Of a stretch of DNA of 64,000 bases, positions 27,889-37,165 are shown one piece after another. The stretch is from Rhodoferax sp. (GTDB lineage Bacteria > Pseudomonadota > Gammaproteobacteria > Burkholderiales > Burkholderiaceae_C), in NCBI RefSeq assembly GCF_030646845.1, contig NZ_JAUSLE010000004.1, forward strand, positions 1 through 64,000, given 5' to 3'. Position 1 is the first letter of the stretch; every line of letters starts with the position of its first letter. A program made the position numbers and the translations under genes. The notes below the pieces were generated by a model that saw only the letters and a program-made list of their open reading frames with translations, was not told where the DNA came from and did not search any database.

Positions 27889-29640
27889 CTAATGCTCACC
27901 TTTGGTTTTCAAAAGCCCGGCCAGACGGTTGCCTTGTTTCTGCGGCCCACCGATGGGGAATAGATCGTGCAGATGGTGATTATTGCCACGTTCCGGCCCC
28001 CACACTCTGGCGAAGTGCCAAATCATCGCACGCACTTGCGCTTGTACCCGATGCTCCTCGAAATACGAGCGCAAAAAGTGGATCACTTGCCAATGTTCAT
28101 CGGTCAACTCCAGGCCTTCGGCCTTCGCCTGTGCCCGTGCAAAATCTTCCGACCAGTCATCCAGGTTTCTCAGATAGCCTTCGACGTCGGTGGCGATGGC
28201 TTTGCCATTGATCAGCACGCTCCGCGCCGCGGCTGTGGCCGGCGGCTGTGACGCGATGCAGTGCGCGCGCACAAAGGCGACAAACTGAGGCGCCCAGTCG
28301 GTGCCAGCGCCATTGCGCAGATGGGCATAGGAGGCGAGTACGTTACGGTAAACGATGCCGTCGCGCTGGCCGTCCACGCCATGTCCGCGTAACACTTGAT
28401 AGGCGAATTTCAGGTCTGGCGCCAGGTTTTCCAGGCTGGAGTAATGAAACTCGTGCCCACGCAGGGTTTGTGGTGCGGCACCCGCGGGGGCGGGCCAAGG
28501 CGCATCGGTCGTAGTCTGTAGCTCCATGTAGCCACGACCCACGGGCCGCTCGTGCATCACCACGTTCGCCGGAAGTGCGCCCACCATTTCGTAGACATTT
28601 TCTTTCCAGCGCAGTGTGCGCGCCAGGTACATGAGGCCGCCACATTCGGCATAGACAGGCAGTCCCCCTTCGATAGCCGCGCGGATACCGTGCCGCAGGG
28701 CCGTATTGGCCTGCAGTTCCGGCATGAACATTTCCGGGAAGCCGCCGCCAATGAACAGCCCATCCACATCGGGCAGACAGGCGTCTTGCAGGGTGTTGAA
28801 CGGGACGATCTCGGCCCCGGCCGCTTCCAGGGCCAGCAGGTCGTCCGGGTAGTAAAAACCAAACGCCTTGTCGCGCGCCAGCCCGATGCGAACCCGTGGC
28901 TGCGGTGCAGGTGCCAGCACGGCCGTGGTTTGCGCAGGGGACGGCGAGGGCAAAGGCGCGACATTGGCGGCCAGCGCCAATACCCGCGACAAATCAACCT
29001 GTGCCGCAATCAGTTCACCCATGGCATGCACGCGCTGCGCCGCGTCATCCAGCTCATGGTTGGGCATCAGCCCAAGATGGCGCTCTACCACGGCGAGCCG
29101 CGGGTCGTGCGCAATCGCGCCCAACACGGGCACATCGGTGTAGTGCTCGATCACAGCGCGGAGCTTGGATTCGTGGCGGGCTCCGCCCAACTGGTTAAGG
29201 ATGACGCCGGCAATGCGGATGCGCGGATCGAACGCCTGGTACCCCAGAATCAGCGGCGCGATGCCGCGCGTCATACCGCGCGCATCCAGCACCAGCACCA
29301 CAGGCAAGTCCAGTAAATGTGCCAGCGCGGCGTTGCTGTTGCTGCCGTCCAGCGCCAGCCCGTCGTACAAACCTTTGTTGCCTTCGACGATGCTGATGTC
29401 AGCCTGCGCAGCGTGTTGCGTGAAGCAGGCGGTGATCTGCTCGGGCGTCATCAGAAACGGGTCGAGGTTGAAGCAGGCGCGTCCGCTGGCCTGGCCCAAC
29501 CACATGGGGTCGATGTAGTCCGGTCCTTTCTTGAAAGGCTGAACGGCAAGGCCTTGAGCCGCCAGGGCAGCGCAAAGGCCGACCGTGATCGTGGTCTTGC
29601 CGGAGGATTTGTGCGCAGCCGAAACCAGAAAGCGTGACAT
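27889..29640 (-). CDS. dsrN: DsrN fused to a cysteine-free DsrC-like domain
   Basis: 583 residues. Residues about 1-460 are a cobyrinic acid a,c-diamide synthase-like (CbiA) enzyme with P-loop KSSGKTTITVG and a glutamine amidotransferase domain (AECGGLMYLA); in sulfur oxidizers DsrN amidates siroheme for DsrAB. Residues about 474-583 are a complete TusE/DsrC-type domain (INGKAIATDVEGYL, DEHWQVIHFLR, HLHDLFP) that ends KQGNRLAGLLKTKGEH. Neither of the C-terminal DsrC cysteines is present. One uninterrupted frame covers both parts. The fused domain may be regulatory rather than a sulfur carrier. Confidence 0.88.
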   Translation of the reverse strand: MSRFLVSAAHKSSGKTTITVGLCAALAAQGLAVQPFKKGPDYIDPMWLGQASGRACFNLDPFLMTPEQITACFTQHAAQADISIVEGNKGLYDGLALDGSNSNAALAHLLDLPVVLVLDARGMTRGIAPLILGYQAFDPRIRIAGVILNQLGGARHESKLRAVIEHYTDVPVLGAIAHDPRLAVVERHLGLMPNHELDDAAQRVHAMGELIAAQVDLSRVLALAANVAPLPSPSPAQTTAVLAPAPQPRVRIGLARDKAFGFYYPDDLLALEAAGAEIVPFNTLQDACLPDVDGLFIGGGFPEMFMPELQANTALRHGIRAAIEGGLPVYAECGGLMYLARTLRWKENVYEMVGALPANVVMHERPVGRGYMELQTTTDAPWPAPAGAAPQTLRGHEFHYSSLENLAPDLKFAYQVLRGHGVDGQRDGIVYRNVLASYAHLRNGAGTDWAPQFVAFVRAHCIASQPPATAAARSVLINGKAIATDVEGYLRNLDDWSEDFARAQAKAEGLELTDEHWQVIHFLRSYFEEHRVQAQVRAMIWHFARVWGPERGNNHHLHDLFPIGGPQKQGNRLAGLLKTKGEH

Positions 29641-29652
29641 GCTGGATCGGGT

Positions 29653-30876
29653 TCAGGCGCTGGCGACCGCCTGCGTGGCGTCGCTGGTCTGTAGCGCGGC
29701 CTCGTCCAGCCGCTCGGGAAGAAAACCCAGAAACTTCAGCGCCAACATGACGATCAGGCCCGCGATGGCCACACCCGCAAAGCCCAGCAGCCACTCCGGC
29801 AGGCTGGGCGAATAGCTGTTCAGCACGCCATCATAGAAACTGCTGCTTACCTGCCGACCTGGAAACAGCACCAGCGGGAAGGCTTGCCCGCCGATGATGG
29901 TGACATACATCTGCGCAAATCCACCGCCCACCACCAGTGCGGTGCTTGCAGCGACGCGCAAACGCATTTGGCCGATGCGGGGGTGCAGCAGCATCACCAG
30001 CGGCAACACACTCCCCAGCAGCACCTGGCCCAGCCAGAACAAGGTCGTGTACAAACCACCTTCGAGCAGGAGGAATCGCTCGAAATCGTGGTGCTTGGTG
30101 AAATACAGATTGGTCAGGTGATAGACCAGAACGAAATAAAGGCCAGCTGCAATGAAGATGATTTGCAGTCGCGCAAACCGTGCCACCAGTGCGTCGCCCA
30201 GGGGCCGGCCACTGCCATGGCACGCCAGCATCAGCACCAGCACGAACACGGCCAGACCATAGCTGAGCGACAACGCGATGAACAAGGGCGCCAGCAACGC
30301 CGAATCGTAGGCCTGCCTGGCCACCAAAAAGCCAAAAATCGAGCCGGTTCCGGTGGTCAGCGCCATGCGCCAGACGAAGGCGAACAGACCCGCCACGGGG
30401 GTGTAGCGGTTCATACGCCGCTCCATCATGGTCCACAGGTACGCGATGACAAAACCCATAAAACCTGAATAGAGGAAGATGTTCAAGGCAAAGATGGACT
30501 TGAAATTGAAGTGCGTCATGGCGATGATCAAACGGTCGGGACGCCCCAGATCGAGCATCAACACCGTCAAGCCACCCAGCAAAAGCGCAATGGCCAGCAA
30601 GCCGGACAGGGGCGCAAGCGGTTTGAACTCTGTTTTACCGAACACCGAGGCCATGGAGGCGACGTTCAATGCCCCCGATGCCGCCACCACCAGAAACACG
30701 GCAAAGACATGGGGCAGACCCCAGACGATCTGGTTGTTCATGCCGGTCACGATGTGGCCCTGGTGCTCCATGATCCAGACAGCCCCCAGGCCAAAGAGCG
30801 TGACCAGCCCGAGAGCACCCAGCAGCAGGTAGTAGCCGGGACTGTTACCTTGCAGTTCACGCAGAGTGATTTTCAT
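29653..30876 (-). CDS. dsrP: DsrP integral membrane quinol oxidoreductase
   Basis: 407 residues, an NrfD/PsrC-type protein with about ten helices; example helix YLLLGALGLVTLFGLGAVWI. It is the quinone-reactive membrane subunit of the DsrMKJOP complex with DsrO. It starts 3 nt before dsrO ends and ends 12 nt before dsrN starts. Sequence alone does not show the direction of electron flow; in oxidizers DsrMKJOP passes electrons from DsrC-trisulfide turnover into the membrane quinone pool. Confidence 0.92.
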   Translation of the reverse strand: MKITLRELQGNSPGYYLLLGALGLVTLFGLGAVWIMEHQGHIVTGMNNQIVWGLPHVFAVFLVVAASGALNVASMASVFGKTEFKPLAPLSGLLAIALLLGGLTVLMLDLGRPDRLIIAMTHFNFKSIFALNIFLYSGFMGFVIAYLWTMMERRMNRYTPVAGLFAFVWRMALTTGTGSIFGFLVARQAYDSALLAPLFIALSLSYGLAVFVLVLMLACHGSGRPLGDALVARFARLQIIFIAAGLYFVLVYHLTNLYFTKHHDFERFLLLEGGLYTTLFWLGQVLLGSVLPLVMLLHPRIGQMRLRVAASTALVVGGGFAQMYVTIIGGQAFPLVLFPGRQVSSSFYDGVLNSYSPSLPEWLLGFAGVAIAGLIVMLALKFLGFLPERLDEAALQTSDATQAVASA

Positions 30877-30879
30877 GGT

Positions 30880-31668
30880 TCAGATTCCGAGGTAGCGCAC
30901 GCCAGTGTCGAGATTGAGGTCCTCACGGATCTGGCGCGTTGGGTAACGGGCAACCCGTTTGGATATCTCGCTGTTGGGGTCGTTCAGATCGCCAAACACA
31001 ATGGCTTCGTGCCCCGCTTTGGAACAGGCGCTCACGCAGGCCGGTTGCTCGCCGCGGTCTACCTTGTGGACACACAGGGTGCAGCCTTCAACGGTACCCT
31101 TGCCACGGGGAACATCGACTTTCTGGTCCTGCAGCGGTTCATGCACGAAGGAGCGTGCCTTGTAAGGGCAGGCCATGACGCAGTAACGGCAACCTATGCA
31201 AATGTGCTTGTCCACCAGCACGATGCCGTCAGCACGCTTGAAGGATGCACCGGTTGGGCACACGTCGACGCAAGGTGGCTCGGCGCAATGCTGGCACATC
31301 ATGGGCAGGGACTGCGTTTTGCCGGTACGAATTTCCTTGATTTCGATCTTTCGAATCCACTGTGAATCGGTGGTTCGTGTGCCCCCGGAAAGACCGTTTT
31401 CCGTGTTGCAGGCAGTGACGCAGTCGGTGCAGCCGCTGGCGCACTTGCCGCTGTCAATCAGCATGCCCCACCGGACTTTGCTGCTGGCCCCGGGGCTGGA
31501 CCCAACGCCCACGGGGGCGGCTTGGGCGATCTCGATCAGCCGGACGCCGGGCGCAATCATGATACCTGCCAAGCCGGCTGCGGCCACACCCAGAAAACCG
31601 CGGCGGCTGGTCTTCGTGTCAGTCGTATCAGTCGTGTCGCTCGATGGGGTCGTCTTGTCTTGCTTCAT
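30880..31668 (-). CDS. dsrO: DsrO periplasmic iron-sulfur subunit
   Basis: 262 residues from ATG 31668. The twin-arginine signal (SRRGFLG followed by a hydrophobic run) targets it to the periplasm. Four [4Fe-4S] sites are visible: CASGCTDCVTAC, CQHCAEPPCVDVC, CIGCRYCVMAC, and CTLC with a later CVSAC. It partners with DsrJ and DsrP. The ATG overlaps the dsrJ stop as ATGA, indicating coupled translation. Confidence 0.92.
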   Translation of the reverse strand: MKQDKTTPSSDTTDTTDTKTSRRGFLGVAAAGLAGIMIAPGVRLIEIAQAAPVGVGSSPGASSKVRWGMLIDSGKCASGCTDCVTACNTENGLSGGTRTTDSQWIRKIEIKEIRTGKTQSLPMMCQHCAEPPCVDVCPTGASFKRADGIVLVDKHICIGCRYCVMACPYKARSFVHEPLQDQKVDVPRGKGTVEGCTLCVHKVDRGEQPACVSACSKAGHEAIVFGDLNDPNSEISKRVARYPTRQIREDLNLDTGVRYLGI

Positions 31669-32168
31669 GGCTTGATTTGTTGCTGCGCTACCACCCGTCG
31701 CAATTGCAGACTGAGTGGCTGGCCACCTGGCTCGCCGTGGGAAACCAGCGGATGGAATGATGTCTGGGGTGGCTTGTTGGCGTGGCACTCAAAACAGTCA
31801 ATTTTTACTGCGGCGTAGCTATGGCAACTCTGACAGAAGTTGGTGCTTGCCACTGTCACGCTGCCGCTGGTCTTGCTGGCATGGCACTCAATGCAGGCCT
31901 TCAGGCTGTACTTCGCAGCGCGAATCCCGCCACGAACCGTGTCGTCGCGCTGGTGTTTGAGCAATTCCATGTGATTGCGCCGCATGAAAGCGGGGTCTTC
32001 CACACATTTGTCGCCGCGTGCCGCTTCGATGACCGGCTGCGGCACCCGCCCAGCTGCGACTGTCGCGCTCGTGCCATCGGCTAGAGCGGCGTGGCTTGCG
32101 GTCAGCAGCAAGGCCGCGCCGATCACCTGGCGAACTGCCCTGACAAAAAAAACAGCAAGCCGTGACAT
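31665..32168 (-). CDS. dsrJ: DsrJ tri-haem cytochrome c
   Basis: 167 residues from ATG 32168, with a signal-anchor (VFFVRAVRQVIGAALLLTAS) and three haem-binding motifs, CIECH, CQSCH and CFECH. DsrJ carries three haems, one with unusual His/Met/Cys ligation; a cysteine upstream of the first haem (DKCVEDP) may provide it. It acts in the periplasm in DsrMKJOP. An overlap with dsrO of 4 nt and a gap of 4 nt to dsrL show tight coupling. Confidence 0.92.
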   Translation of the reverse strand: MSRLAVFFVRAVRQVIGAALLLTASHAALADGTSATVAAGRVPQPVIEAARGDKCVEDPAFMRRNHMELLKHQRDDTVRGGIRAAKYSLKACIECHASKTSGSVTVASTNFCQSCHSYAAVKIDCFECHANKPPQTSFHPLVSHGEPGGQPLSLQLRRVVAQQQIKP

Positions 32169-32172
32169 AACG

Positions 32173-34131
32173 CTAGTCTCCCAGCCCCATCTGGATATAG
32201 CCGGTCGGACAGACGTCGGCACAGATATGGCAACCAATGCATTTGCTGTAGTCGGTATCCACATAGCGTCCGATAGTGGACTTGGCTTTCGGCACCTTGA
32301 AGACCGCCACCTGCGGGCAATAAACGACGCAGTTGTCGCATTCAAAACATTGCCCGCAACTCATGCAGCGTTTGGCCTCAGCCACCGCCTGGGCCTCCAG
32401 CAGGGGGCGCAGACGCTCTTCGAAATTGTTCAGGGCCTGCTCGGCGGTAAGCGTGACCATGCCGCGACGATTGCGCGCCACATAGGGAAAGTGCCCCAGG
32501 AACAATTCCTTGTGGGAGATCACATAGCGGTCCGAGCGGTTATCAAAATTGTGAATCGCCGCCGTGTTCTTGTCTGTGCCGCGTATGGGTTCATGCACTT
32601 CACTGAAGGCGTAGCCTTTTTCCAGCATCTTGCGCTTCAGATCGAAGGCATGCACGTCGATCTTGGGGCGCTTCTCCAGTGGTTCGCTCTGCAAAAAGCG
32701 GTCGATGCCATCGGCCGCTATGGCGCCGTGTCCGATCGCGGTGGTCAGCAGATGGGGGCGCACGACGTCACCGCCTACAAAGAACCCGGGCTGCCCCTGC
32801 ACCTGGTAGTTCTTGTCGCTGTTGATGGCGCCTTTGCCGTTGTTGAATTCGTCCAGTCCGGTGAAATCCACCGCCTGGCCGATGGCCGACACGATCAGGT
32901 CAGCGGGAATGTCTTCCTCCGTTCCTTCAATGTTCTTGATCTCCAGCCGACCGCCCACTACTTTTGCCTCGCAGCGCATCACGCGCAGCGCGGTGGCGCG
33001 ACCATCCGGCCCGCGCACGACCGCTACCGGCGTCATGCCACCCCGGATAGTGATGCCTTCGGACATGGCCTGCTCCACCTCGTGCTTGGTGGCCTGCATC
33101 TTGTCCACGGCAAAGATGGAGGTGAGCGTGACTTCTGCACCCTGACGTGCCGACGCCTCCGCCACATCGTGTGCCACATGGCCGGCGATGGCGTGTTCGG
33201 GTCGATCGGACTCATGGATCTTTTCGATGTGACCCAACCGCCGGGCCACCGTGGCCACGTCGATCGAGGTGTCGCCACCCCCGACCACCACCACGCGCTT
33301 GCCGACATGGCGCAAGCGACCGTCATTGAAGGCCTTGAGGAAGGATGTAGCCGTGACGCAGTTGGGGGCATCAGCGCCTTCGACCGGCAGCGCGCGGCCG
33401 GCCTGCGCACCCAGACCCAGGAACACGGCATCGAACTCAGCACGAATTTGCGCCATGCTGATGTCGGTGCCGATGCGGCAGTTCATGCGGGTCTTCACGC
33501 CCAGGTCGATGATGCGCTGGATCTCTGCGTCCAGCACATCACGTGGCGTGCGAAACCCTGGAATGCCATAGCGCATCATGCCGCCCAGCTCCGCGCGCTC
33601 ATCAAACAGGGTCACCTCGTGGCCCTTGAGTGCCAATTGGTAGGCCGTTGACAAACCAGCCGGGCCACCCCCGATCACCGCAACTTTCTTACCGGTCTGG
33701 GTAGCCGGCTTGGGGTAGGCGAGTCCTTTTTCAATCGCGTAATCACCCAGAAAATGCTCGACCGAGTTGATGCCGACAAAGTCCTCCACTTCGTTGCGGT
33801 TGCAGCCAGACTCGCATGGGGCCGGGCACACGCGTCCCATGACGGAGGGGAAGGGGTTGGCCTCGGTCAGCCGGCGAAACGCGTATTCCTGCCACACCAT
33901 GCCTGTGGGCGGCTTCTCGATGCCACGCACGATGTTGAGGTAGCCGCGGATGTCCTCGCCCGCCGGGCAACTGCCCTGGCACGGGGGGGTGCTCTGAATG
34001 TAGGTGGGACACTTGTGCGAGTGGCCCGCATCAAAAATCTCTTTTTGCCAGGACCCGACCTTGCTGTCGCCGTCCTTGTAGCGACGGAAGTTGAGTGGCT
34101 TGGCTGTAACGGATTCGGTGGGCGTGGACAT
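32173..34131 (-). CDS. dsrL: DsrL iron-sulfur flavoprotein
   Basis: 652 residues, soluble. It resembles the small subunit of glutamate synthase: an N-terminal iron-sulfur region, FAD-binding GGGPAGLSTAYQL and a NAD(P)-type GGGDTSID, plus a C-terminal pair of ferredoxin motifs (CMSCGQCFECDNC and CIGCHICADVC). DsrL is found only in rDsr organisms and passes electrons from DsrAB to NAD or vice versa. Its presence with dsrEFH marks this as the oxidative pathway. Confidence 0.95.
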   Translation of the reverse strand: MSTPTESVTAKPLNFRRYKDGDSKVGSWQKEIFDAGHSHKCPTYIQSTPPCQGSCPAGEDIRGYLNIVRGIEKPPTGMVWQEYAFRRLTEANPFPSVMGRVCPAPCESGCNRNEVEDFVGINSVEHFLGDYAIEKGLAYPKPATQTGKKVAVIGGGPAGLSTAYQLALKGHEVTLFDERAELGGMMRYGIPGFRTPRDVLDAEIQRIIDLGVKTRMNCRIGTDISMAQIRAEFDAVFLGLGAQAGRALPVEGADAPNCVTATSFLKAFNDGRLRHVGKRVVVVGGGDTSIDVATVARRLGHIEKIHESDRPEHAIAGHVAHDVAEASARQGAEVTLTSIFAVDKMQATKHEVEQAMSEGITIRGGMTPVAVVRGPDGRATALRVMRCEAKVVGGRLEIKNIEGTEEDIPADLIVSAIGQAVDFTGLDEFNNGKGAINSDKNYQVQGQPGFFVGGDVVRPHLLTTAIGHGAIAADGIDRFLQSEPLEKRPKIDVHAFDLKRKMLEKGYAFSEVHEPIRGTDKNTAAIHNFDNRSDRYVISHKELFLGHFPYVARNRRGMVTLTAEQALNNFEERLRPLLEAQAVAEAKRCMSCGQCFECDNCVVYCPQVAVFKVPKAKSTIGRYVDTDYSKCIGCHICADVCPTGYIQMGLGD

Positions 34132-34173
34132 GTTGAAGTCTCCTGATGTATGTATTTGCAGCCGGGGGCGGCG

Positions 34174-35667
34174 CTACTTGTCGCCCAGGCGGATCGCCTT
34201 GCTGACCAACTGGTGGACACCGCCCACCATGCTCATGTTGAAGCCGTAGTAGGGCAATACCTTGGTGAATTGCGCTTTGCAGATGGCGCAGATCGTCGCC
34301 ATGAAATTCACGCCGTGGTCGTCCACCACATCTTTCAAGGCTTCCATGCGGGGCAGGGCACCCTTGACGCGCAATTCCATCAAATCGTCCGTCAGCAGGC
34401 CACCACCGCCACCGCAGCAGAAAGTGCTTTCATGGATGGTTTTCGGCGCCATGTCATGAAAATGGTTGGCCACGGATGTGATGATTCGCCGTGGGATGAT
34501 GAACTGTCCGCCAGGCATGTTGCCCATGCGCGAGGCACGCGCCACATTGCAGGAATCATGAAAGGTGATGATGCGGTCGTCGTTGGCGTCTTTATTGAAG
34601 CTGAGCGCGCCGCGTTGAATCAGGTCATCGGTGACCTCGCAGATGTGCTGCGGCACGGGGTAGCGTTGATCCAGATAGTCGAACGGACCAATCAGCGTGT
34701 TCCAGAAGCTGTAGGCCACGCGCCAGGCATGACCGCACTCGCCGACCACGATGCGCTTGACACCGAGTTCAAGGGCAGCCTCACGCACCCGCAGCGAGAT
34801 ATTGCGCATCTGCTCGTAGTTGCCGATGAACATGCCGAAATTGCCGGCCTCCGAGGCGTGCGAACTCAAGGTCCAGCTGATACCGGCAGCGTGAAACACT
34901 TTGGCGTAACCGATCAGGCTCTCGACATGGGGTTCGGAGAAAAAGTCGGCCGACGGGGTGATCAGCAATACTTCGGCGCCCTTCACGTCAAGTGGAAATT
35001 TGATATCCAGTCCGGTCTCGTCTTTGGTGTCTTCTTCCAGGCCTTCCAGTGTGTTTTCAAGGGCCGGGCCCGGGATGCCCAGGTTGTTGCCGATCCGGTG
35101 CACCTTGCCGATGATCTCATTCGAGTATTTTTGCCCCATGCCGATGGAGTCCATGATCTCGCGGGCGGCCATGGTGACCTCGGCGGTGTCGATGCCGTAA
35201 GGGCAAAACACCGAGCAGCGACGGCACTCCGAGCACTGGTTGAAATAGCTGTACCACTCGTCGAGCACTTCGCGCGTGAGGTCCACTGCGCCCACCAGCT
35301 TGGGGAAGTGCTTGCCTGCAAACGTGAAGTAGCGCCGGTAAACCTTGCGCATCAGGTCCTGACGCGCCACCGGCATGTTTTTCGGATCGGCCGTGCCCAG
35401 GAAATAGTGGCATTTGTCCGAGCAGGCTCCGCAATGCACACAGGCGTCCATATAGACCTGGAGCGAGCGGTACTTGCCCAGCAACTCGCCCATCTTGGCA
35501 ATGGCCTTGGCCTGCCAGTCCTCTACCAGTTCTTCCGGGAATCCAAGCGCTTTCTGAATCGGTCCGCTCGCCACAAAGGGCTTGAGGTGCGATACGGCCC
35601 CTGCCTGTACCAGCGGGATGACCGGGTAGCTCTTGAGCTTCGGGGTTTCAAATGCGGCGGTGGCCAT
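34174..35667 (-). CDS. dsrK: DsrK HdrD-like subunit
   Basis: 497 residues. Two ferredoxin-like motifs, CVHCGACSDKC and CSECRRCSVFC, precede the CCG-type non-cubane cluster region with CCGGGGGLLTDD near residue 400. It is the cytoplasmic face of DsrMKJOP where DsrC is oxidised or reduced. It follows dsrM by 15 nt and precedes dsrL by 42 nt. The gene is complete. Confidence 0.93.
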   Translation of the reverse strand: MATAAFETPKLKSYPVIPLVQAGAVSHLKPFVASGPIQKALGFPEELVEDWQAKAIAKMGELLGKYRSLQVYMDACVHCGACSDKCHYFLGTADPKNMPVARQDLMRKVYRRYFTFAGKHFPKLVGAVDLTREVLDEWYSYFNQCSECRRCSVFCPYGIDTAEVTMAAREIMDSIGMGQKYSNEIIGKVHRIGNNLGIPGPALENTLEGLEEDTKDETGLDIKFPLDVKGAEVLLITPSADFFSEPHVESLIGYAKVFHAAGISWTLSSHASEAGNFGMFIGNYEQMRNISLRVREAALELGVKRIVVGECGHAWRVAYSFWNTLIGPFDYLDQRYPVPQHICEVTDDLIQRGALSFNKDANDDRIITFHDSCNVARASRMGNMPGGQFIIPRRIITSVANHFHDMAPKTIHESTFCCGGGGGLLTDDLMELRVKGALPRMEALKDVVDDHGVNFMATICAICKAQFTKVLPYYGFNMSMVGGVHQLVSKAIRLGDK

Positions 35668-35682
35668 GATGAATGTGGGTGC

Positions 35683-36417
35683 TCAGGGTCGTTTGTCCAG
35701 CGCCGCGGCCCATGCCGAGACGTGCCGGACTTCGCGGGCGTTGTCCGCCTGATTGCGGGTGGGGCTGAAAAACAGGCCCGGCGCATGCAATAGCTTGCTG
35801 ATGGGAAAGATGATCATGAGCAGTGCTACCAATGCCAGATGCACCAGCAGCACCGGGTCGCTCGGCAAGGGTTGCCAGTCAAACCGCATCAGTCCCAGCA
35901 TGAATGCCTTGACGGCGATGATGTCGGTATGTGCCACAAAGCGCATACCCAGCCCGGTCAGGCCGATGGCCAGCAGCAGAGCGAGCATCAGATGGTCCGA
36001 TGGCGTGGAGATGTAGCGCACGCGATCAACCAGCCAGCGCCGAGCCCACAAACCGGCCAGGCCCGCCACCATGGCAAAACCCGCATAGGTGCCAAAGGGC
36101 TGGATCAAGGCGACGGGCAACCAGACCGGCTCCTGAAAATACCGCAGATGACGCAATACCACCAGCAACAGCGCTGCGTGAAACGTCCAGCCGAAGATCC
36201 AGGTCCATTTGCTGGACTTGAACAGGCTTTCAAAGAAAACGACCTCGCGGGTCATGCGCCAGCCCACTCCGGCGGTGGTCATCGGTGCCGGTGTGGTGGG
36301 AATCTTCAGCGGCGCAGGGGTCTTGGCATAGCTGCGGATCTTGCGCGCCAGCCCGACAACGAACACCCCTGTGGCGACGTAGAACAACACGGCGTAGAAA
36401 ATCGTCAGGAGTGACAT
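35683..36417 (-). CDS. dsrM: DsrM membrane haem b subunit
   Basis: 244 residues with five predicted helices, the usual DsrM size; NarI-like, expected to carry b haems in the cytoplasmic membrane. Start ATG 36417. Together with DsrK it forms the quinone module. It lies between dsrC and dsrK. No unusual feature is seen apart from a long polar C-terminus. Confidence 0.9.
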   Translation of the reverse strand: MSLLTIFYAVLFYVATGVFVVGLARKIRSYAKTPAPLKIPTTPAPMTTAGVGWRMTREVVFFESLFKSSKWTWIFGWTFHAALLLVVLRHLRYFQEPVWLPVALIQPFGTYAGFAMVAGLAGLWARRWLVDRVRYISTPSDHLMLALLLAIGLTGLGMRFVAHTDIIAVKAFMLGLMRFDWQPLPSDPVLLVHLALVALLMIIFPISKLLHAPGLFFSPTRNQADNAREVRHVSAWAAALDKRP

Positions 36418-36474
36418 GGGCAGTACCGGCGGTTTATCGGCGTAGCAGGCGCAACTGGAATGCAGTGTCTGCGG

Positions 36475-36807
36475 TCAGATACAGCCGGTAGGCTTGGGCA
36501 GGCCGGCGATCTTGCAGGCCTGCTTGGCTGGCCCATAGGGAAACAGGTCGTACAAGTATTTGCTATTGCCCTTTTCCTCACCGAATTGCTTGCCAATCGC
36601 CTTCGTCAGCACGCGCACAGCGGGCGCAATCTGGTACTCGTTGTAGTACTCACGCAGGAAATTGATGACTTCCCAGTGGTTGTCGGTCAGCGCCACTTTC
36701 TCTTCTTCGGCCAGGTGCACCGCGGCGTCCGTCGTCCAGTCAGCCAAGTTCAGAAGGTAGCCCTCCTCATCAGTTTCGTAGTTCTTTCCGTCAATTTCAA
36801 AGCTCAT
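36475..36807 (-). CDS. dsrC: DsrC sulfur carrier
   Basis: 110 residues. Both redox-active cysteines of the flexible arm are present, C98 and C109 (KQACKIAGLPKPTGCI). DsrC is the sulfur substrate carrier: it receives sulfur from TusA/DsrEFH, reacts at DsrAB as a trisulfide and is turned over at DsrK. It is encoded between dsrH and dsrM. It is the only one of three DsrC-fold sequences in this window that keeps its catalytic cysteines. Confidence 0.95.
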   Translation of the reverse strand: MSFEIDGKNYETDEEGYLLNLADWTTDAAVHLAEEEKVALTDNHWEVINFLREYYNEYQIAPAVRVLTKAIGKQFGEEKGNSKYLYDLFPYGPAKQACKIAGLPKPTGCI

Positions 36808-36849
36808 GTATTTCTCCAGGTAAAAAATGGGTAGTGAATCGTGTTCAGC

Positions 36850-37149
36850 TCACAACCACGAGTGAGAGGTGCTGTATTCCACGGTCAGGTCGACAAAGCC
36901 GGCATAGTCCACCAGCGTGACGCCCTCGATCAGTTTGCCGGTCACGCCGCGGGCATCCATGTCGGGTTGCAGGGCATAGACCTTGAGGGTGGTGCAGGCC
37001 TGGCGCATGCGGGCTTCTGCGGCGCTTCCTGCCGTGGCGGCATATACGCCATCTTCGATGAGCAGCAGCGCATTGCCCGGCTGGGCCATTCGCAAGCAGG
37101 TGTCCAGCGTGCTGGTCTGGAAGGGGGATTTATTGATGATGTGCAACAT
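36850..37149 (-). CDS. dsrH: DsrH sulfur-relay subunit
   Basis: 99 residues, TusB/DsrH family, start ATG 37149. It forms the DsrEFH hexamer in the cytoplasm and, with DsrE, moves sulfur to DsrC. Cysteines at 18 and 52 are visible. The N-terminus (MLHIINKSPFQTSTLDTC) is typical. It lies 16 nt after dsrF. Confidence 0.9.
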   Translation of the reverse strand: MLHIINKSPFQTSTLDTCLRMAQPGNALLLIEDGVYAATAGSAAEARMRQACTTLKVYALQPDMDARGVTGKLIEGVTLVDYAGFVDLTVEYSTSHSWL

Positions 37150-37165
37150 GGGTTTCGTTCTTCCT

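Noticed and set aside
31975-33651. A 558-codon plus-strand frame over dsrL
   Set aside because: Opposite an intact dsrL; no recognisable fold.
34150-35793. A 547-codon plus-strand frame over dsrK
   Set aside because: Opposite an intact dsrK, with a composition typical of shadow frames.
36823-36840. ATGGGTAG between dsrC and dsrH as a fourth regulatory block
   Set aside because: Only the half-site TGGGTA is present; CGTCTAT and the second palindrome arm are missing and it lies inside the operon.
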